A stretch of 64,000 bases of DNA, from the NCBI RefSeq assembly GCF_023100945.1, contig NZ_CP064689.1, positions 5,066,001-5,130,000 on the forward strand, given 5' to 3'. The translations under genes were made by a program, and so were the position numbers. Numbering within the stretch: the stretch's first letter is position 1; every line of letters begins with the position of its first letter. This document shows positions 45,801 to 54,800 of the stretch, piece by piece. A model generated the notes under the pieces. It saw only the letters and a program-made list of their open reading frames with translations, had not been told where the DNA came from and did not search any database. The DNA is from Bradyrhizobium sp. 200 (GTDB lineage Bacteria; Pseudomonadota; Alphaproteobacteria; Rhizobiales; Xanthobacteraceae).

Positions 45801-48800
45801 GCGCTGATAGTTGAACACCAGCCGCAACCGTTCATCGAGACCGACGCTCGCGAACAGGGGATAATTGCTGGTCTCGACGATCCTGGTCTCGCCGACACGG
45901 ATGCGCTGGCTTTTCTCCTTCAACGCGTGGTCGACGGGATAATTCTCGAACACCAGGATACTGTCGAACAGCGGCCGTCCGGGACGTCCCGCCAAGCGCT
46001 GGATTTCATAGAGCGGCGTCCAGCCAAACTCACGCATGGTCAGATTGCGATCCTGCAGCTCACGCAGCCATGCGCCGATTTTCTGCTGCGGACTGGCGCT
46101 GTCGACGACCGGCAAGGTGTTGATGAAGAGGCCCACCATGTCTTCGGAGCCCACAAGTTGCGGTGGCCGGCCCGACACGGTGACGCCGAAGCAGACCGCG
46201 CTCTGCCCGGTATGCTGCCGCAGCATTTGTGCCCATGCAGCCTGCACCAGGGTGTTTAGCGTCACACGCTCGCGCGCCGCGAATTGCTGCAGCCGTCCGG
46301 TCAGCGCCGCGTCCAGTTCCAGCGCCAGCGCGCCGTGACCACACGCTTCCCGGCTCGACCGTTCCACCGAGCCATCCGAGAGGAAGCCCGCCTCGCCTCG
46401 CTCTGCCATCGCCGTGCGCCAGAACGTGGCCGCGGCGTCGCGATCCCTGCTCTGCAGCCAACCGATGTAGTCACGATAGCGCCGCTGCAAGGCAGGCAGC
46501 CGGCCATCGCCGCTGTACTGTAACACTTCGGCGATCAACCGCGCCGAACTCCATCCGTCGAGCAGGATGTGGTGATGGGTCCAGATCAGCCAATGACGAT
46601 CGTCACCCAGACGGATCAGCCGGACCCGTTGCAAGGGCGGCCGCGACAGGTCGAAGCCTTCGACCCGCTCTTGTCGCGAAACCTCCGTCAGGGCAGCATC
46701 CAGTTCGCCCTGCTCCAGCACTGCCGCCCGCGCGCGCCAATCCTCCTCGACGAACGGCACTTCGGCATGGCGATAGACTACCTGTTGCGCCGAACCTGAC
46801 AGGTCGCGCCACACAAACCCGGTCCGCAACACCGCATGACGATCACTGACCGCCTGCCAGGCGTGATGAAGCTTGCCGGCATCAAGGCCGTGTATTTCGG
46901 CGGCGACCTGGTTGACATAAAGTCCGTTCTCGCCGTCGTGCATCGCATGGAACAGCATGCCTTGCTGCATGGGCGACAACGGATAGACATCCTCGATCCG
47001 CCGCCAGTCGAGCTCCAGCCGGTCGAGATCGGTTTGGCCGAGGCCGGACAACACCATGTCCGATGGCGTCACTCCGCATGCACCGCTGGTGCAATGATCG
47101 ACCAGCTCACGCAGCGCCGCCTCATACAATGCGGCCAGCCGGCTGACCGTCTCCCGCCGATAGCGCTTGCGGCCGAAGCCGAACGACAATCGCAACTGAC
47201 CTTCGCGCACCGTGCCGTTGACGCTGAGCCAGCGCCGCAAGGGGCTCGACGCGCTGCGCGATGGGCCCGCGCCTTCCTGCGTCATCGCGAACAATGCCGC
47301 CTCTCCGGCACCGCCGTCGATCTGACCGAGATAGTTGAATGCGATCTTCGGCTCGGTCACGTCCGACAACGCCGCGCGCTGCTCTTCGGAACCTAGATAA
47401 CGCAACACGCCGTAGCCCAGCCCGCGGCCGGGAACGGCACGAAGCTCCTCCTTCACGCTCTTGATCAGTGACGAAGGATCCCGGGATCCGCCCACCAAAC
47501 GCACGGGAAATGTGGTCGTGAACCACCCGACGGTGCGCGAAATGTCGATATCGGCGAACAGGTCCTCGCGGCCGTGGCCTTCCAGCTCGACCAGGACATC
47601 GTCCTGTCCGCTCCATTGCCAGACGGCGCGCGCAAGGGCTGCGAGGAGAACGTCATTTATTTGAGTGCGATAGGCGGAAGGCACGTCCGTCAGCAGGCGC
47701 TGCGTCAATTCTGCGTCGAACGACAGCGCGACTTCATCAGCATCGGCGACATAGTCGATACCGTCGTGATCTTCGTCGCACGGAAGATCAAGACCACCGC
47801 TTCGTTCGGTCCAATAGGGCAGTTCTGCCGCAAGTTCGGACGAAGCTGCATAGGCATGCAGCCGGGCACCCCACAGGGAATAGGCATGGCTCTTCGGCGG
47901 CAGCGCAGCCGTGCCGCCTTGCGCCAACTGGCTGTACGCAGCCGCGATGTCCTCCAGCAGCACCCGCCACGACACGCCGTCGACAACCAGATGATGGATC
48001 ACGATCAGCAAGCGCTGACTGCCATCAGCGACATCGATGCCGACCGCCCGCAGCAGCGGACCGTTGGATAGCGACAGGCTTGCCTGCGCCGATGACGCAA
48101 GCGCAGTGACGGCTTCGCCATCAGCCGCGCTTCGGATCCACAACAGTTCCGCCGCGGCCGGCGCGGCGCCGTGCTCCGCGCGCCAGACGCCGCCCCTCTC
48201 TTCGAAGCGAAGCCGCAATGCGTCGTGATGATCGAGCACGGCCGATATCGCCCGTTCGGTCGTCTGCCAATCAAGCCGGTCTTTCGGCCGCAACAGCACC
48301 GCCTGGTTCCAGTGATCGCGCTCGCTGACATCTTCTGCGAAGAACCGGGTCTGGATCGGCAGCAGGGGATGTAAACCGGACACCAAGCCTTGATCGGCCC
48401 GCGCCCTGTCCTGTTGCTCGGCACGTGCGGCGAGCGCCAGGGCTTCGAGCGTCTGATATTGGAACACATCGCGCGGTTCGATCAGGTAACCGGCGCGACG
48501 GGCCCGGCTCACCATCTGCAACGAGATGATCGAATCGCCGCCGAGTTCGAAGAAGTTGTCGGCAAGGCCGACGACAGGCCGCCCCAGCAGTTCGACCCAG
48601 ATCGCCGCAAGCGCGATTTCGGCGGGCGTGCGCGGCGCCTGGTGCTCGGAGCCGGAATACGTTGCGTGATCCGGCGCCGGCAGCGCACGGCGGTCGACCT
48701 TGCCATTCGGCGCCAGCGGCAGCCGCTCCAGCGGCACGATTCGCGACGGCACCATGTAATCCGGCAGGACAGACGCCAGCGCCGTTCGCAACGCCGTCCC

Positions 48801-51800
48801 GTCAAGCTCAGTCGCACCGCTGACGTATCCAACTAGCTGGCGTCCCGCGCCGACCTCGCGCGCAACCACCACGGCGGAGCGCACGCCGGGCTGTTCAAGC
48901 AACCGCGACTCGATCTCTCCAAGCTCGATGCGGAAACCACGGATCTTGATCTGATGATCGGATCGCCCGACATATTCGACGGCGCCATCCGAGCGCCAGC
49001 GCGCCAGGTCCCCCGTCCGATACAACCGCTCGCCGGGACCGCCAAACGGATCCGGGATGAACCGCTCTGCCGTCAGCCCCTGGCGCTGCCAATAACCGCG
49101 CGCCAACCCGACGCCGCCGATGAACAACTCACCTGTAACTCCGGCTGGAACCATGTTCAGGTCCGCGTCGAGGATACGAATGGCCGTGCCCGGAATCGGT
49201 CGTCCGATCGGCACGCGCGCCGCACCGTCGTCGCGGCAATTCCAGAACGTCGCGTTGATCAACGCCTCGGTCGGGCCATAGCGGTTGTCGAACCGAACGC
49301 TGGGGAAGGCTGCGAGCACGCGCGCCTTCAACTCCGAAGACAATGCTTCACCGCCGGCAAACAGCCGCTTGAGCGTCACGCAGCGTTTCGCCTCCGGCTC
49401 TGCAATAAAATGCTCGAGCATCGGGGGGACGAAATGCAGCGTCGTCACATCATGGGTAACGACCGCATCAATGAGAAGCCGCGGTTCGCGATGCGCGCCC
49501 GGCGCAGCGATTGCAAGGCGAGCGCCGACGGCAAGCGGCCACAGGATTTCCCAGACCGAGACGTCGAAGCTGAACGGCGTTTTTTGCAGCAAGGTCTCGC
49601 CGGCATCGAGGCGATATTCCGCCTGCATCCAGCCGAGCCGTGCGGCCAGCGCGCCATGCGAGCAGGCCACGCCCTTTGGCATGCCCGTCGATCCCGACGT
49701 GTAGATCACATAGGCCAGACTGCCCGGATCAAGCGCGATATCGAGATTGCAGGCCGGCACTCCTGCCTCGGCCTCAGTCTCCACGTCGATGGTCCAGGCT
49801 TCAACTGCCGCTTCCGCGATCACAGGCGCGAGGCGTTCAAGCAGATGACCTTGCGTCAACACCAGCCCGGCTCCGCTGTCGCGCAGCATATGCAGAAGTC
49901 GGCCAGGCGGATAATCCGGATCGAGGGGCAGATAGCCCGCACCGACCTTCAGCACAGCGAGAACACCAGCGATCAGTTCGACGCTGCGCTCTAGCGCGAC
50001 ACCGACCAACTGGTCGTGGCCGATACCGCGATCCCGCAACTGTCGCGCCAGACGATTGGCGCGCGCGTTCAAATCACCGTAGCTGACCTGTTGATCGCCG
50101 AACACCAACGCGATCGAGGACGGCGAACCAACGGCCTGCGCTTCGATCTGTGCGACGATCCCGCCACCAAAATCCGGAATCTTCTCCAGCTCGGGCGCGC
50201 CGCCACTCCAGCGGAGCACCTGCCGGGTCTCATCGACGTCGAGGCCGGTGAGTGCGCCAAGCGGCGCGGCCGCATCCGTCACGATCTGCGCGAGCAGGCG
50301 CGACAGGCAAGCTTGCAGATACTCTATCTGCGCTTCGTCGAACCGGCCGCGGTCATACCGGAAACCGAGATTGATGCCGTCGGGCTTGGCGAATACCGCC
50401 ACCGTCAGCGCATAGTTGGTGATCGAGACCTGCTCGACCCGGCCAAAGCGGGTGCCGCTTTCGTTCTCGCCGCGTAGCGCCTGATCGATCGGATAGTTCT
50501 CGAACACCAAAATGCTGTCGAACAGCGGCCGGCCGGATCGTCCCGCCAGGCGCTGGATCTCGTAGAGCGGCATCCAGCCATGGTCGCGCAAGTCAATGTT
50601 GCGCTCCTGCAGATCGCGGAGCCACGCACCGATTTCGGCCTGCGGGTTTGCCTGATCAACCACCGGCAGGGTGTTGATGAACAGGCCCACCATCTCCTCG
50701 GAACCTGCGATCTCCGCCGGCCTGCCCGATACCGTCGCCCCGAAGCAGACAACGCGCTGCCCGGTATGACGGCGCAACAGTTGCGCCCACGCGCCCTGCA
50801 GCAGCGTGTTCAGCGTTACGCGCTCACGCCTGGCGAACGCCAGCAATCTGGCGGTCAGATCAGAGGTGAGAAGCAGATCCAGCGAACCGTGGCCGGATGC
50901 GCCGGTGCTCGAAGTTCCTCCCAGCGCACCCGCCAGGAAGGTCGGCTCGTCCAGTTCGGCCAACGCCGTACGCCAGAAAGTCGTCGACGCCTCGCGATCC
51001 TGCCCTTGCAGCCAGCCGATGTAATCACGGTAGCGGCCGTGCACGGCCGGCAATCGGCCGCCACGCTCGCGCTGCAGTATCTCCGCAATCAGGCGCGCCG
51101 AACTCCAGCCATCCAGAAGGATATGGTGATGGATCCAGATCAGCCAGTGGCGACCTTCCCCGAGTCGGATCAGCCGGACCCGCTGCAACGGCGCATGCGA
51201 CAGATTGAATCCCTGGGCACGCTCGGCCTGCGCCGCCTGCGCCAGCGCAGCCTCAAGTTCGCCGCGGTCCATTCCGGCTGCCTGCTCGCTCCAGTCTTCT
51301 TCGACGAACGGCAGCGTCACATGACGATACACCACCTGCTGGGCCGAGCCCGACAGTTCGCGCCAGGCGAATCCGGTCCTTAGTACCGCATGCCGGGCGC
51401 TCACTTCCTGCCAGGCTGTGCGCAACCTTCCCGGATCGAGGCCGCGAACTTCCAGGCCGACCTGGTTGACATAATTTCCGCTTTCGCCGTCGCGCAGGGC
51501 ATGGAACAGCATGCCCTGCTGCATCGGCGACAGCGGATAAATGTCCTCGATCTCGCGGCAATCGATCGTTGTGCAGAGAATGTCGAGATCAGCCTGGCTC
51601 AACCGCGAGAGATCAACGTCTGACGGTGTGATCCCGCGGGCGCCGCCGGTGCAGTGATCCACCAGCTCGCGCAAGGCCGCCGCATAGTGCTCCGCGAGAC
51701 GTTCAACCGTCGCGCGCCGGTAGCGCCTGCGACCGAAACTGAAAGACAGCCGCAGCAGGCCATCGCTTACCTGGCCATTGATGCTCAGCCAGCGGCCAAG

Positions 51801-54800
51801 CGGCGCGCTCGCGCTGCGCGTAGCGCCGGCGCTTTCGGGAGCAAGCTTGAACGACGCCCCCTCCCCCAGGCTGGCATCGAATTGGCCGAGATAATTGAAA
51901 ACGATACGCGGCTCGGGAAGTGCAAAGAGCGCTCGGCGCTGCTCTTCGGTGCCGAGATAGCGCAGCGCGCCGTAGCCCAGCCCGCGCGTGGGGATCGCCC
52001 GAAGTTCTTCCTTGACGGCCTTGATCAGCGCGGCATTGTCGCTCGAACCGCCCGGCAAGCGCACGGGGAATGCGGTGGTGAACCAGCCCACGGTGCGTGA
52101 AATTTCGGCGCCGGCGAAAACGTCTTCACGGCCATGGCCTTCGAGCTCGACCAGAACATCGTCAATCCCGCTCCAGCCCGAAACAGCGCGCGACAACGCG
52201 GCCAGCAACAGATCGTTGACCTGGGTTCGGTAGGCGGACGGCGCTTCCTTGAGCAGCCGTGTCGTCAAGCCCGCGTCGAACGTCAGCAGGATTTCCTCGC
52301 CCTCGGCAACCCGATCGACGTCGCCATGATCGTCGTCGCAAGGCAGATCGGCCACCGGCTTGCGTTCGAGCCAATACGGCAGTTCGGCGGCCAGTTCGAA
52401 GCTGCCTGCATGCGCCTTCAAGCGCGCTGCCCAGGACGCATAGGACTGGCTTTTCGGTGCCAGTGCGATCGAGGCCGCGCCCTGCTTCATTTGACCGTAA
52501 GCCGCTGCAAAATCTTCCAGCAGGATCCGCCACGACACGCCGTCGATGACGAGATGATGCACCGATATCAGGAGCCGCTGGCTGCCGTCGGCAAGGTCCA
52601 TTCCGACCACGCGCAACAGCGGTCCGCGCAACGACAGGCTGGCCTGCGCCGTGGACGCCAACGCCGTCACCGCGGCGGCATCGCGGATACCGTTCCGAAT
52701 CCACAATAGTTCAGAGCCCGAGGGCGCGGCGCCATAGGTCGCCCGCCAGGCGCCGTCGACGTCTTCGAAGCGAAGACGCAGCGCATCGTGATGCGCGACG
52801 ACGGCGGCAACCGTGCGCTCCACGATCGTCCAATCCAGCCGCAATTGCGGCATCAACAATACGGCCTGGTTCCAGTGGTGGCGTTCGCCGGCGTCCTCGC
52901 CGAAGAACCGCGCCTGAATCGGCGACAACGGATGCTCGCTGCCCGCCAGATCTTTCTCTGGCTCAGCGACCTGCATCGCCTGTTCCATGCTTGCCGCCAG
53001 CGCCAGCTCCTGCAATGTCTGATGCCGGAACACATCACGCGGTTCGATCAGCACGCCTGCCTGACGGGCGCGACCGACCATCTGCAACGAGATGATCGAA
53101 TCGCCGCCAAGTTCGAAGAAGTTGTCGTCGACACCAATCAGCGTCTGGCCAAGGAGTTCGGCCCAGATCGCGGCAAGTGTCGTCTCCGTCGCGGTACGCG
53201 GCGCGACATGCGCGGCCGTAACGGCGGGCATATCGGGGACCGGCAAGGCCTCGCGATCCACCTTGCCATGCGCGGTGAGCGGCAGGCTTTCAAGTCTCAC
53301 AATACGGGCCGGCACCATGTAGTCCGGCAGCCCGTCCGAGAGCGCGGCGCACATCGCCGTCTCATCGAACGCGCCTTCACCACAGACATAACCGACCAGT
53401 TGGCGGGTTGCCCCGGTGTCGCGAGCAATAACGACCGCCGATTGCACGCCCGGCTGCCGCATCAGCCATGCCTCGATTTCACCGAGCTCGATCCGGAAGC
53501 CGCGGATCTTGACCTGATGATCGGAGCGGCCAACATATTCAACCACGCCATCCGCGCGCCATCGGGCCAGATCGCCGGTACGGTATAACCGCATGCCCGG
53601 CGCGCCAAAGGGATCGGGGATGAATCGCTCCGCCGTCAGCGCGCCACGCCTCCAATAGCCGCGTGCCACCCCTTCGCCACCGATGAACAATTCGCCGGTC
53701 ACGCCGACCGGCGCGACGTTCAGATCGGCATCGAGGACATAGGCGGATCGCCGACCGACGGGGCGACCGATAGGGGCATAATTGCCCTCGATCTCTTCGC
53801 TGGCATCGACTTTCCAGACCAGCGGCGTCACCACGGTTTCGGTCGGGCCGTAACCGTTGATCAACGTTTTGGGCTTGAGCGCGCGCTTGACCTTGTCGAA
53901 CCCGGCCTTCGGCATCGCCTCGCCGCCGAAAGAATAAAGCGAGACCGGCGGTGGATTACCGCGCCACGCCGCAAAGTCGGCGAGCTGTTGCAGGTAAGCG
54001 GGCGGAAAGCCGGCATTGGTGACGCGCTGTTTGCGCATGATGTCGAGCGTCTGCTCGGCCGACCACAAATTCTCATCCCGCATCACGAGCGCGGCGCCGC
54101 AGGTCAGCGCGGTCCAGAGCCGCTCATGCGCACCGTCGAACGTAAAGGAGAGGAAATGCAGTTCGCGGGAGTGCCGGTCCATATCGTACAGTCCGGCGGT
54201 CGCCTCGCAATGCATCGCGAACGGCCCATGCTCGACCGCGACGCCTTTCGGTATTCCGGTCGAGCCCGAAGTGTAGATCACATAGGCGAGGCTTTGCGCC
54301 TCCACGGCGATTGCGGGATCGCTCTCCGGCTCCTGGTCAAGATCAACTGCGTCAAGCGAAACGACTTCGACCCCGGCCTGTTGCGAGGTCAGCGCTGCAC
54401 CTGTGGCGTCCGTCAGCACGAAATGCACGCCGGCGTCGTGCATGGTGCCAAGCTGCCGCTTGACGGGATGCTCGGGATCGAGCGGCAGATAGGCGGCGCC
54501 TGTCTTCAGTACAGCCAGAAAGGCCACCACGAGAGACGGCGAACGTCGCGCCGAGACGCCGACCAGATCGGAACGACCGACACCAAGACGGATCAGCCGA
54601 TGCGCGAGGCGGTTGGCGCGACGGTCAAGCTCGCCATACGAGATGATGTCGTCGCCGAAGACGAGCGCCGGCGCATCGGGCGTTTGCGCGGCCAGTCGGG
54701 CGACCGTTTGGTGCACGGGCGTGAACGGCGACGCCGGTCCGGCGTCAGCTTCGTTCCAGGCCCGTAGTCTGGCCAACTCCTGCCCGGAAAGCAGCGCGAT

